Shown here in pieces: positions 52,754 through 61,274 of a DNA stretch of 64,000 nt. A program made the position numbers and the translations under genes. The stretch is from Macrococcoides epidermidis. Its GTDB lineage: Bacteria; Bacillota; Bacilli; Staphylococcales; Staphylococcaceae. The notes beneath the pieces were generated by a model, which saw nothing but the letters and a program-made list of their open reading frames with translations, had not been told where the DNA came from and ran no database searches. Position 1 is the first letter of the stretch. The number at the start of each line of letters is the position of its first letter. Location of the stretch: the NCBI RefSeq assembly GCF_042659445.1, contig NZ_JBHSSR010000005.1; one strand, given 5' to 3'.

Positions 52754-53719
52754 TTGAAATATATACTAGGCGTACTAGCGTGTGTATTTTTATTGTTTAC
52801 AACAGGTTGCAGTAACCAGGAAGAAAAAATCATCAGTGCAAAAAGTGTAAGAAAATCTCAATATCTATACCAATGGTCTGGATCGAAAAAAGATGATATT
52901 ATGCTGGTCAATTCAGCAGTGAAACACTTTTTTGATCGCTATGCAGATGCATATAATAAAAGTAATTACAATCTCCTCAAATCCACTGTAAAAGAAGGCT
53001 CAATCGCTGAAAAAGAATTGAAGAAAGAAATTAGCAGTGGGAATTATACAAATATGGAAGTATATAGTACTACAATTGATAAGATTACAACGCAAAAAGA
53101 TGAATATGTTGCACTTGTGGGTAAAGAAATATCTAATTACGCAACAAACGGCAGAACATACTCTGAAACTGTTTTTCACTTTGCCTATGATCCTTCATTA
53201 AAGCAAATGATGATCACACAAATTTCAGACGTGAATAATAGCGAACTTAAGGTTAACGATAAATCACAAGCTCAAAAAAATACAAAGGGCAACGGTGTTG
53301 TTATCGATATTTTATCTACAAATTTTAAAAATGAATTCTTCTTAGATAATAATCGATTTGCTGGCGGTATTTCTGAACAAATGAGTTTCCAGGTGATTAA
53401 GGATAAGTATGGAGACTTCTCAGATCATACAACGATTAACCAAAAGAAATATTACATCTTCGGCAATGCCGGTATCAATTTTAATAAACAATTAGACGAT
53501 AAGAGTACAGGTGCTGAAACGGCACAGGATATGGTCATTGTACCTCCATACATGTTGTATCAGGATGTTCTTGCATTCTACGGACAACCTCAAAAAGAAT
53601 TTTTAGAAAATACAAATGACCCGCGCGTTATCTATGAGAATGAATCAGGTAATGTGAAAGTTGCATTTCATTTATCAACAAATAAAAAAGAAGTGGAATA
53701 TGTTGAAAAACTAAAATAG
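52754..53719 (+). CDS. lipoprotein with an NTF2-like domain (TcaA-C-like)
   Basis: A 321-residue lipoprotein. The TTG at 52754 (GGGTGAGGG upstream) gives a signal LKYILGVLACVFLLFTTGC with lipobox. Residues about 50-165 (VKHFFDRYADAYNKSNYNLLK ... ETVFHFAYDP) look like an NTF2-like fold, as at the C terminus of staphylococcal TcaA. The second half ends DVLAFYGQPQKEF and DPRVIYENESGNVKV. The next gene is a related lipoprotein. Role probably at the envelope; substrate unknown. Confidence 0.68.
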   Translation: MKYILGVLACVFLLFTTGCSNQEEKIISAKSVRKSQYLYQWSGSKKDDIMLVNSAVKHFFDRYADAYNKSNYNLLKSTVKEGSIAEKELKKEISSGNYTNMEVYSTTIDKITTQKDEYVALVGKEISNYATNGRTYSETVFHFAYDPSLKQMMITQISDVNNSELKVNDKSQAQKNTKGNGVVIDILSTNFKNEFFLDNNRFAGGISEQMSFQVIKDKYGDFSDHTTINQKKYYIFGNAGINFNKQLDDKSTGAETAQDMVIVPPYMLYQDVLAFYGQPQKEFLENTNDPRVIYENESGNVKVAFHLSTNKKEVEYVEKLK

Positions 53720-53725
53720 GTGGTG

Positions 53726-53753
53726 CCCCTACAAATATTTGTAGGGGTTTTAT
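53726..53753 (+). terminator. terminator between the two lipoprotein genes
   Basis: Stem CCCCTACAAA/TTTGTAGGGG closed by a TAT loop region and followed by TTTTAT. Confidence 0.85.
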
Positions 53754-53868
53754 GTAAAGGAAAATGAAAAGCATGAAAGAAATTTTCGTGATGATAGTTT
53801 GCTTTTTTAGAGTACTCATACACTTCTATGGTAAAATAGAGGAAAATAACTGAATGGATGGTGTAGTC

Positions 53869-54993
53869 GTGCGTATATATAAATTAATATTGACAGTATT
53901 GTTGTCATTTGTGCTTGTGGCATGTAATAATGCGCAGCAGGACAAAGAAGAAACGAAATCAACTGAAACAACAAAAGTGAAGTCAGACAGCCCGGAAACA
54001 ACAACGGAAGAACCATCTAGTGAAGCGCAGTCTGATAAAGAAAAGAACAAAGAAGCACAATCAAAGAAAAAAATAAAACAAACAAAAAAATCTACTAAAG
54101 CTAAAGTGACGAATACAAACGAAACGACAGCTAACTTAAAACAGCTGACACATCAAACGATGACCGATTATTTAAATGCAATGCCAAATGCATTTAATCA
54201 ACGTAATTACAGTATGATCCGTCCCTTTATAAAATCTAACTCTAAAGCCGAAGCATATATTTTAGCGAAATTACCGACAGGTAGTTTTGATAACTATCGT
54301 ATTACCGCTCAGAGTATAGATCAAATTGATGTTAGAAATAGATATGCGCATGCCATCGTTACTCGTACGCTATCATCAAATGCTACAGGTGGACAATTGA
54401 AACGCGTCATTACAGTATTTGATTTCTATTATAATAAACAATCAAAGGAAATGGAGTTATATGACTTTAATGATAAAGCCATTTTTGATGTACAAAATAC
54501 TGCACCAACTGCACCAAAAACTCCTTCAGCAACACCTAAGCCGTCAACACAACAAGCGAAAGGCGATGCAACGACGTGTATTCAAACACGATTGCAATCA
54601 AGTTGTGAAGGTGTAAGTGATACACAGTTACGCAATGCATACAATGCAATGGTGAGGGCAGGCACTTTACCTCAAGCAGCTGACAATGGATGTATTTCTT
54701 GTACGATTAAAGCAGCTTATCAGTTAAAAGATCAGCCGGTCGCTACTCAAGTAAAAGTGAAAAGCTTACCGCAAGCTGTTCAAATGGCATCCGATAAATA
54801 CCGTAAAAAGGTAGAGGCTTATTATTCTGAAATGGATATCGCAATTGTCGGTGCTGAACCGATAAACGGTAAAGACATTCAGGAAGATTTAGGTGGAAAG
54901 TATTATAAAGTGAAAGCGATTGATATTCAGTCAAAAGAATTATTGCAGACATATAAAGTTTATATTCAAAGCGGAAAGATAATCGCAGAATAG
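53869..54993 (+). CDS. lipoprotein with an NTF2-like domain and a PepSY-like C terminus
   Basis: A 374-residue lipoprotein: signal VRIYKLILTVLLSFVLVAC with lipobox from the GTG at 53869, then a 75-residue Glu/Lys/Thr-rich linker. Residues about 105-215 (DYLNAMPNAFNQRNYSMIRPF ... ITVFDFYYNKQSKEM) match the NTF2-like region of the neighbour. A cysteine-rich middle (TTCIQTRLQSSC, NGCISCTIKA) follows. The end (YYKVKAIDIQSKELLQTYKVY) looks PepSY-like. The gene is preceded by GGATGG. Function unknown. Confidence 0.68.
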   Translation: MRIYKLILTVLLSFVLVACNNAQQDKEETKSTETTKVKSDSPETTTEEPSSEAQSDKEKNKEAQSKKKIKQTKKSTKAKVTNTNETTANLKQLTHQTMTDYLNAMPNAFNQRNYSMIRPFIKSNSKAEAYILAKLPTGSFDNYRITAQSIDQIDVRNRYAHAIVTRTLSSNATGGQLKRVITVFDFYYNKQSKEMELYDFNDKAIFDVQNTAPTAPKTPSATPKPSTQQAKGDATTCIQTRLQSSCEGVSDTQLRNAYNAMVRAGTLPQAADNGCISCTIKAAYQLKDQPVATQVKVKSLPQAVQMASDKYRKKVEAYYSEMDIAIVGAEPINGKDIQEDLGGKYYKVKAIDIQSKELLQTYKVYIQSGKIIAE

Positions 54994-55013
54994 AATATAT
55001 GATTATAGATACC

Positions 55014-55047
55014 AAAAAACGTCAGAAATTAATCTGACGTTTTTATT
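55014..55047 (+). terminator. terminator of the second lipoprotein gene
   Basis: Stem AAAACGTCAGA/TCTGACGTTTT with an AATTAA-type loop, then T-rich. It may also serve the converging hemolysin III-like gene. Confidence 0.85.
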
Positions 55048-55056
55048 TTTTAAGCT

Positions 55057-55725
55057 TTACTGAATAAAATATAACAATGCTACGAAGTGACAAAGTGCAC
55101 CGGCAAGGATAAAGAAATGCCAGATCATATGGAAGTAATGACGATGTTTTTGTGCATAGAACCACGATCCAACACTATACATCACACCACCTAAAACGAT
55201 AAAGGTAATAAACAACCAGCTCGCTTTTGTAATAAGCGCCGGGAATAAAAGAACACCTAACCATCCCATAATAAGATAGATTGCCAGACTGATTTTAGGA
55301 TTGACGTGTTTTGCGGTCGATTTATAAACAATACCAGCAATCGTAATGACCCATTCGATAATCATGATACTGATTCCTAACTTACCACCCACTAAACTTA
55401 AAGCCACAGGAGTATAAGTCCCTGCAATAGCGATATAAATTAAAGCATGGTCGATAATGCGCATCACATATTTATGAATCGATTTCGGAGGCATGAGGTG
55501 GTAGACAGCTGATGATAAGAACATCAGGAAGATGCTAATTAAAAATACGCTGATACCAAATGCAAATGTAGGACCATGTTCGATATACGTCTTGATTGCA
55601 AAGTAAGGTAAAGTGAATAAAATAAGTAATGCTGGTACACCATGAGATACCGAGTTACCAACTTCTTCACCGAATTTCAATTCTTTAATATCTCTGAAAT
55701 TATAGCGAGGTGCTTCCGGTTTCAT
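55057..55725 (-). CDS. hemolysin III/PAQR family membrane protein (YqfA-like)
   Basis: A 222-residue protein with seven hydrophobic helices. Family motifs are NSVSHGVPALLILF (helix 1), FLSSAVYHLMPP, DHALIYIAIAGTYTPV and FHMIWHFFILAGALCHF at the end, where His and Asp residues bind Zn. The family includes bacterial hemolysin III proteins and receptors of the adiponectin/progesterone type; here probably a lipid or zinc-dependent membrane enzyme. Monocistronic. Confidence 0.88.
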   Translation of the reverse strand: MKPEAPRYNFRDIKELKFGEEVGNSVSHGVPALLILFTLPYFAIKTYIEHGPTFAFGISVFLISIFLMFLSSAVYHLMPPKSIHKYVMRIIDHALIYIAIAGTYTPVALSLVGGKLGISIMIIEWVITIAGIVYKSTAKHVNPKISLAIYLIMGWLGVLLFPALITKASWLFITFIVLGGVMYSVGSWFYAQKHRHYFHMIWHFFILAGALCHFVALLYFIQ

Positions 55726-56229
55726 CTGATCATTCCTTTAATATGCTTTTTTATTTTATTCTAACATATAATTAATCATTACATGATTTTAGAATATTCG
55801 TAAAAATAAATAAAAATTGTCGAAAACAATTATCAATTTACTGAAAATTCTAAATTTACAGCGGTTTGTTACAGTTATGTTACAATGTAAAACTAATGAC
55901 ACTATTTAATTCACTTCAATTTATAAAGCGGTTTCAAACGTTGATATATCAATGTTTTATGGAAATAGTTAACTAATCTTTAATTGTTAAGTGAAATATG
56001 AAAATTGTCGAAAATAATAAAATGAATTTTTATTTCATTTGCTCACCGAACACCTGGAAGTGTTGATATAATTCAGTTGAACACAACTTTGCACAAAAAG
56101 TGTTCGTATTTCAAATAAATATTATTACTTATTAATAAATAAGCAATTGAAAGAAAACTGTAATGTCATAAGAACAATAAATATGCAATAATAGATTTAT
56201 TGAAAAAGTAAGGCTAGGAGGAACAAAAT
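55726..56229. other. 500-bp intergenic leader of the autolysin gene
   Basis: This gap has no convincing ORF. It holds the WalR box at 55867, an inverted repeat AAACGTTGATATATCAATGTTT near 55935-55957, and two copies of AAAATTGTCGAAAA (near 55813 and 55999). The autolysin start is about 350 bases beyond the WalR box, which implies a long untranslated leader or a second promoter closer to the gene. Confidence 0.6.
55867..55883 (+). promoter_or_regulatory. WalR box
   Basis: TGTTAC-AGTTA-TGTTAC is a perfect direct repeat of the form TGTWAH-N5-TGTWAH recognised by the essential WalR regulator. The autolysin is the nearest plus-strand gene downstream, a class of gene WalR typically controls. Confidence 0.82.
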
Positions 56230-57276
56230 TTGAAGAAGAAATTAATTTTCGCGGCTACAACTGCATCGGCTGCGGTTGTTACTTATTCACATCAAGCAGA
56301 AGCAGCAGAACATAAAGTACAACCTGGTGAGTCACTATGGTCTATCGCCAACCAATATAATACTTCGATTGATCAGTTAAAGTCGTTAAATCAATTATCA
56401 TCAAATTTGATTTTTCCTTACCAAACTTTAAAAGTATCGGGTGAAGTAACACGAACAAATACGACAAATACATCGACAAATGTGAGCCGTCCGCAAAGTA
56501 CGACATCTACTGGTAATACGCATATTGTTCAAGCTGGAGAGAGTTTATCGATCATCGCAGCAAAATACAATACATCTGTAGCGCAGATTATGAAATTAAA
56601 TAATTTATCAGGTTATTTAATCTTTCCGAATCAGAAATTAAAAGTAACAGGGACAGTTAGTACAACGATTCCTGTGACAACAACATCTACAAATTCAGGC
56701 ACAACTGGTGCTAAGACGCATATCGTTAAGCCTGGAGATTACTTGGCAAAGATTGCTGCGCAATATGGAGTGTCAATACAAAGTATTAAACAGTGGAACA
56801 ATCTTTCATCAAATATCATTTATTCTAATCAAAAATTAATTGTTAGTGGGAATGCAGTAGCTGCTACTATTCCATCTAGTGGTGTACAAAAAGCGCCTAC
56901 TAAAGTTGTAACAGCACCGGTCGTAACTAAATCACCTGTGTTTGCACATGCTAATTTATATGATTACGGACAATGTACATGGTATGTATTTAACAAACGT
57001 GCTGCAATCGGAAAAGGTATTTCTACTTACTGGTGGAATGCAAGCAATTGGGCAAGTGCAGCGCGTAAAGATGGCTATACTGTGAACAATATACCAGAAG
57101 TCGGTGCATTAGCGACAACTACTGATGGTCCTCTAGGACACGTTGCATTCGTTGAACGTGTTAATGCTGATGGAACAATCATGGTTTCAGAAACGAATTA
57201 TTTAACGCCTTCAGGTGTTGTAGGTTATAGAACACTTACATTAGCTCAAATGAGCAGATATCAATTTATACATTAA
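56230..57276 (+). CDS. sle1: LysM-CHAP cell-wall hydrolase (Sle1/Aaa-like N-acetylmuramoyl-L-alanine amidase)
   Basis: A secreted peptidoglycan hydrolase of 348 residues: signal peptide (cleavage near AEAAE, residues 23-27), LysM repeats at about 27-70, 97-140 and 163-206 (each with the HxVxxGxSL-type opening), linkers rich in Thr/Ser, and a C-terminal CHAP domain from about 235. The catalytic Cys is in YGQCTWYVF (Cys249) and the His in LGHVAFVE (His304). The TTG start at 56230 follows TAGGAGGAAC. The three-LysM plus CHAP layout is that of staphylococcal Sle1. It probably helps daughter-cell separation. Confidence 0.93.
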   Translation: MKKKLIFAATTASAAVVTYSHQAEAAEHKVQPGESLWSIANQYNTSIDQLKSLNQLSSNLIFPYQTLKVSGEVTRTNTTNTSTNVSRPQSTTSTGNTHIVQAGESLSIIAAKYNTSVAQIMKLNNLSGYLIFPNQKLKVTGTVSTTIPVTTTSTNSGTTGAKTHIVKPGDYLAKIAAQYGVSIQSIKQWNNLSSNIIYSNQKLIVSGNAVAATIPSSGVQKAPTKVVTAPVVTKSPVFAHANLYDYGQCTWYVFNKRAAIGKGISTYWWNASNWASAARKDGYTVNNIPEVGALATTTDGPLGHVAFVERVNADGTIMVSETNYLTPSGVVGYRTLTLAQMSRYQFIH

Positions 57277-57306
57277 AGAGGAGAGACGATGGTCTCTCCT
57301 CTTTAA
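57277..57306 (+). terminator. terminator of the autolysin gene
   Basis: Stem AGAGGAGAGAC/GTCTCTCCTCT with a GATG loop, then TTTAATT. It also separates the converging nuclease gene. Confidence 0.85.
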
Positions 57307-57312
57307 TTACGT

Positions 57313-57927
57313 CTATTTAAATAAATCTTTTATACCTTTAATCAAACCATCAATTGCGGCATCCAATATTCGATGTAGTGCTTCGCGTATTTGAAGACCG
57401 ATATCAGTTTCAGCTTTTCGTTCTTCAGCTGTACTATTAAAGCCTTCTCCGTCTGTATTAACGAAACCTTTAATCGACCAGATCTTCAAACTTTGCTGTT
57501 TCGCCTTTTTTTCGGCTTGTAACAATCTGTCTAAATAATCCTTTTGCTGATAAACATAACCAACACGTGCGTAACCTTGCTGAACGAGTAGTTCATTGAT
57601 CATCGTATTACCACAATAAAGATAAACTAAATCTCTGCCGTAACGATCTTTCTTACCTTTCGTATCATACTGAATCTTTAAATCGCATGTTTTTACGAGA
57701 GATTCTGTAAAGCGTGATGCTTCAATCGCATACGGTTGAACTGGCGTGTTGGGCTTTTTCGATTCCGGCGTATCAACGAGTAATAGTCTTACGGTTTTTT
57801 TTCTGTTATTTACTTTTACAGAAATAGTATCGCCGTCAATAGCGTGATCAAATGTTGCATCAATCTTTGGCATGTTTGTCTGAAACATGCTGAAATTTAT
57901 TGTTAAAGCTAAAGCAGATAATATCAA
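57313..57927 (-). CDS. nuc: thermonuclease family protein (SNase-like)
   Basis: A 204-residue nuclease. The catalytic residues are visible: Asp in AIDGDTISV, Arg in TVRLLLVDTPE with its Glu, and Arg in KKDRYGRDLVYLY. The SNase barrel is followed by a C-terminal helical extension (residues about 165-204) not present in secreted Nuc. The start is a TTG with GAGG upstream; the first 20 residues form a hydrophobic segment that may be a signal or anchor. Cuts DNA and RNA with Ca2+. Confidence 0.9.
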   Translation of the reverse strand: MILSALALTINFSMFQTNMPKIDATFDHAIDGDTISVKVNNRKKTVRLLLVDTPESKKPNTPVQPYAIEASRFTESLVKTCDLKIQYDTKGKKDRYGRDLVYLYCGNTMINELLVQQGYARVGYVYQQKDYLDRLLQAEKKAKQQSLKIWSIKGFVNTDGEGFNSTAEERKAETDIGLQIREALHRILDAAIDGLIKGIKDLFK

Positions 57928-58053
57928 AATAAAACCTCATTTATTAAAAGATTCTTCTATTATACACAAACGTATGTTCTATTTCAAATGGAATAGATTG
58001 TTCTTTATCATGTATCATTCGTTCGTTATAATGTAAATAAAGAGGTGAAGAGA

Positions 58054-58617
58054 ATGAAAGAAATACATGATATTGTTGCATATAATTTGAAAATATTTCG
58101 AAAAGATAATGGTTTAACACTAGATAATGTTTCACGTCATACAGGGGTTTCAAAAACAATGTTATCTCAAATAGAACGTGGGGATTCAGTTCCCTCAATT
58201 ACGACGGTGTGGAAGATAGCGAATGGCTTGAAGATTAGTTTTATGACATTAATAAAATCTCCAGATCAAAAAGTTGAAGTGAAACGAAAAGGTGAAATTA
58301 TGGAGATGACGAGTGATGATGGCCGTTATCGTTTATACCCGTATTTTCCTTTTGAAAGTGGGGCACAGATCGAAATGTATCAATTCGAAATAGAACCAGG
58401 TGGTGCTTATAATGCAGAGCCCCATCAAGCGGGAACAAGTGAGTATATAATCATCAGTGAAGGAATGATGAATTTAAAGATTCAGAATGAAGACTATCAA
58501 ATGGAAAGTGATATGGCTATTAAGTTTGATGCAGATGTATCGCATAGTTATATGAATATTGGAGATAGCATCGTTCACGGAACAATGACGATTTACTATC
58601 TGGAGCAAACACTATGA
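58054..58617 (+). CDS. XRE-family regulator with cupin domain
   Basis: A 187-residue regulator. Residues about 8-62 form a helix-turn-helix (NGLTLDNVSRHTGVSKTMLSQIERGDSVPSI is its core, in parts). Residues about 110-180 form a cupin (EPGGAYNAEPHQAG ... DVSHSYMNIGDSIVHGT) that senses a small ligand. GAGGTGA precedes the ATG at 58054. It ends 4 bases inside the YeiH-like gene, so it probably controls that transporter. Confidence 0.88.
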   Translation: MKEIHDIVAYNLKIFRKDNGLTLDNVSRHTGVSKTMLSQIERGDSVPSITTVWKIANGLKISFMTLIKSPDQKVEVKRKGEIMEMTSDDGRYRLYPYFPFESGAQIEMYQFEIEPGGAYNAEPHQAGTSEYIIISEGMMNLKIQNEDYQMESDMAIKFDADVSHSYMNIGDSIVHGTMTIYYLEQTL

Positions 58618-59585
58618 AAATCCTAGGTATATTGTTTTGTGCCGTTATCGCGCTAGTGGGCTCTTTCTTTGGCCATGCTATGCCAGTAGTAGGAGGAATT
58701 ATTTTTAGTATTATTTTAGGCATATTAATCAATAATACGATGAAGCTTCCATTTAGTTTACAAGGTGGTATTAAATTTTCATCTAAGAAAATCTTGCAGT
58801 ACTCAATAATACTGATGGGATTTACATTGAATCTTCGTGTTGTTGCAGAAATGGGTATTTCTTCTTTACCGATTACTTTAACAACGATTACAGCAGCTTT
58901 AGTTGCGAGTTATTTATTGGGTAAATGGCTTGGCATCAATGAAAATATTAGAACATTAATTGGAGTAGGTACTGCGATATGTGGTGGATCGGCGATTGCT
59001 GCAGCGAGTCCAATTATTGACGCAAAGGAAGATGAGGTTGCTTTTTCATTATCGACAATATTTTTATTTAATATCATTGCGGTGTTCTTGTTTCCTCTGA
59101 TGGGTCATGGGTTTGGTTTGAGTGATATCGGATTTGGTCATTTTGCGGGTACAGCAATCAATGACACGAGTAGTGTTGTAGCGGCGGGTTATGCGTATTC
59201 AGAAACCGCGGGTGATACGGCAACAATTGTGAAACTTGTACGTGCGTTAATGATCATCCCAGTGTGTCTATTGCTTGTTGCGATACAAATGAAAGGACAT
59301 AAGCAAGCTGATTTCAGTATTAAGAAAGTATTCCCATGGTTTATTTTGTATTTCTTCTTAGCCAGTGTCTTTACGACGATAGTTGATTTACCAGAAGAAG
59401 TAATTGGGTATATAAAAGTAATCTCAACGTTTATGATTAGTATGGCGATGGCTGGGATTGGTTTATCGGTGAGCGTTAAGAAATTTATCTCGATTGGTAT
59501 GAAGCCAGTATTATTAGGTGCAAGCGTATGGTTTGTTGTGGCAGCACTCAGTCTTGTGATGCAATGGGTTCTGAATATTTGGTAG
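58614..59585 (+). CDS. yeiH: YeiH family membrane protein (putative sulfate/organosulfur exporter)
   Basis: A 323-residue membrane protein with about 10 helices. The PSE/YeiH signatures are seen: GIIFSIILGILINNTMKLP, GTAICGGSAIAAASPII and HFAGTAINDTSSVVAAGYAYS. The ATG overlaps the regulator by 4 bases. The true substrate of the family is unsettled; sulfate or taurine-derived sulfite have been proposed. An XRE-cupin regulator in front suggests ligand-controlled export. Confidence 0.88.
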   Translation: MKILGILFCAVIALVGSFFGHAMPVVGGIIFSIILGILINNTMKLPFSLQGGIKFSSKKILQYSIILMGFTLNLRVVAEMGISSLPITLTTITAALVASYLLGKWLGINENIRTLIGVGTAICGGSAIAAASPIIDAKEDEVAFSLSTIFLFNIIAVFLFPLMGHGFGLSDIGFGHFAGTAINDTSSVVAAGYAYSETAGDTATIVKLVRALMIIPVCLLLVAIQMKGHKQADFSIKKVFPWFILYFFLASVFTTIVDLPEEVIGYIKVISTFMISMAMAGIGLSVSVKKFISIGMKPVLLGASVWFVVAALSLVMQWVLNIW

Positions 59586-59599
59586 GAGTGATTTAAGTG

Positions 59600-59674
59600 A
59601 TGAAGAAAGTACTATTTTCATTGGTAGTTGGAATAATTGCTATGCTATTTAGAAGTGATAAGAAAGCGGAATAA
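59600..59674 (+). CDS. small hydrophobic peptide (24 aa)
   Basis: An ORF MKKVLFSLVVGIIAMLFRSDKKAE, in part a single membrane helix with charged ends. AGGAG lies 11 bases before the ATG, and it comes 14 bases after the YeiH gene, before a terminator. It may be a small transporter accessory peptide or chance. Only context supports it. Confidence 0.4.
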   Translation: MKKVLFSLVVGIIAMLFRSDKKAE

Positions 59675-59727
59675 GTAAGTCTTTAGTTTCTAAAGAGAAG
59701 AACTTCATAAAAAATATTTGTAAAGAA

Positions 59728-59756
59728 TAAGAGCATTCATGATTGAATGCTCTTTC
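59728..59756. terminator. terminator between YeiH operon and glycosyltransferase operon
   Basis: Stem AGAGCATTCA/TGAATGCTCT with a TGAT loop, then TTTC. It can end both converging transcripts. Confidence 0.82.
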
Positions 59757-59764
59757 TATTGTTC

Positions 59765-61258
59765 TTAGTATATATCTGATTGTGTAAAAGTCATCCATTT
59801 CTCTGATATTGAATCTAAATTAAAGGGGATGATAGAATCAAAGCATTGGGAGCATAGCTTGTCTTGTAACATGTTGTTATTTAGATAATCACGAACACAT
59901 GTATATAGCATTTCTTCATTATTAGGCTCAATCAAATAACCATTTATATTGTGTTTGATTATTGTACGTGGTCCATATTTAATATCGTATGCAATTACTG
60001 GTGTATTATGAGCAATAGACTCTAATATTGTTAACGCAAAGCCTTCGAATTTACTAGTAAAGATTGATAAATCTGCTTTATTATATACCTCAGTTAAATC
60101 TGGTTCAAATTCATGTATAAAGACATGCTCTTCTAAAGACATCTCTTGAATGGTCTGTTGGAAATGAGATCTTAAGCTGCCGTAACCATATAAATGTAGA
60201 CTAATATGAGGTATTTCTTGCTTTAATTTATTAATTAATCTAAATTGATGCTCATGCTGTTTACCATTTTCAAATCTGGCGATTGAAATTAAACGCTGTT
60301 GATGTTTTTTAGGTAAATTATTTTTGGACTGAACTTGCGTTTGATAGCCAACTGGAATATTGAATATTTTAATTTTATTTTGAGTTAATGCTTCCAAGTC
60401 TTTTTTCTGTTCGTATGTAGAAACAATTAGTGCATTAAACCTTGATAAGCTATTAAAAAGTTGTTGAAAAGTATATTGAATCGTTGGATTCTCAACATAC
60501 ATATCATCATAATGGACTGAATGTATGAACACAGAGGCTGGTATGCTGGTATCCATCAAATTAAACACAGGTACCATCTCAAGGGGGCGATCGATAATGA
60601 AATAATCCCCATCCTTATAAATTGATTCCAATGTAAATGCTAAAAATGCATGCTCCGATTGAAAGATAAGTTCTTCTCCATGATGGATTTTAACAATAAC
60701 GTGTTTGATTTTATCAATATTATCTGAATCGTAATATCGTTGAACTTTAATTTCGCCCGTGAGTGAAAGTATATTTTGAAAGATAGGATTTTCATTATGG
60801 TCATAATAAACTTCACTACTTTTAAAACCTCTAGAATCATAATAGTCCATACGAATTTTTCTTAATGAACTATCGTAATAAATCATAAATTCTAATTCCT
60901 TTAATGTGTTGTCATAAAACCTTGCATATGCTACAATTTTGCCATTTTGAAATAAATTATAATCATTTGATTGATTCACTTGCAGTGTTGTATATCCTTT
61001 ATCGATTTCAAAATAATCGAGCCAATTTATTGATTCGCGGCTAAAAGTAGAAGGAACTTCATGATAATAATCATATAAATATTTAATATCATTTTGTACG
61101 CCAAAAATTTTAGCATTTCTAAATAAGTTGGGATAATAATTGAAATATAAGAGTTTAGCAGGTTGATTATTGTTTTGAAATATCTTTAATCGATTAAACA
61201 TCGCACGATCTACACCTGTTATAACTTGTGGAATATCAATACCTAAAAAATAAAACAT
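59765..61258 (-). CDS. GT4 glycosyltransferase with DUF1975-like N-terminal region (TarM/GtfA-like)
   Basis: A 497-residue protein. The N-terminal ~270 residues are mixed strands with TGVDRAMFNRLKIF, like the DUF1975 domain of TarM and GtfA. The C-terminal GT-B half has RLISIARFENGKQHE, HLYGYGSL and the EX7E motif EGFALTILE, followed by YDIKYGPRTII. In the family these add alpha-GlcNAc or glucose to teichoic acid or serine-rich proteins. No accessory-Sec genes are visible. It is the last gene of the three-gene operon. Confidence 0.82.
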   Translation of the reverse strand: MFYFLGIDIPQVITGVDRAMFNRLKIFQNNNQPAKLLYFNYYPNLFRNAKIFGVQNDIKYLYDYYHEVPSTFSRESINWLDYFEIDKGYTTLQVNQSNDYNLFQNGKIVAYARFYDNTLKELEFMIYYDSSLRKIRMDYYDSRGFKSSEVYYDHNENPIFQNILSLTGEIKVQRYYDSDNIDKIKHVIVKIHHGEELIFQSEHAFLAFTLESIYKDGDYFIIDRPLEMVPVFNLMDTSIPASVFIHSVHYDDMYVENPTIQYTFQQLFNSLSRFNALIVSTYEQKKDLEALTQNKIKIFNIPVGYQTQVQSKNNLPKKHQQRLISIARFENGKQHEHQFRLINKLKQEIPHISLHLYGYGSLRSHFQQTIQEMSLEEHVFIHEFEPDLTEVYNKADLSIFTSKFEGFALTILESIAHNTPVIAYDIKYGPRTIIKHNINGYLIEPNNEEMLYTCVRDYLNNNMLQDKLCSQCFDSIIPFNLDSISEKWMTFTQSDIY

Positions 61259-61274
61259 TCATACCTCCGAAAAA

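Noticed and set aside
55867..55890. Ordinary promoter -10/-35 instead of WalR box
   Set aside because: The two TGTTAC hexamers are in exact direct repeat with a 5-base gap, which fits WalR better than a promoter.
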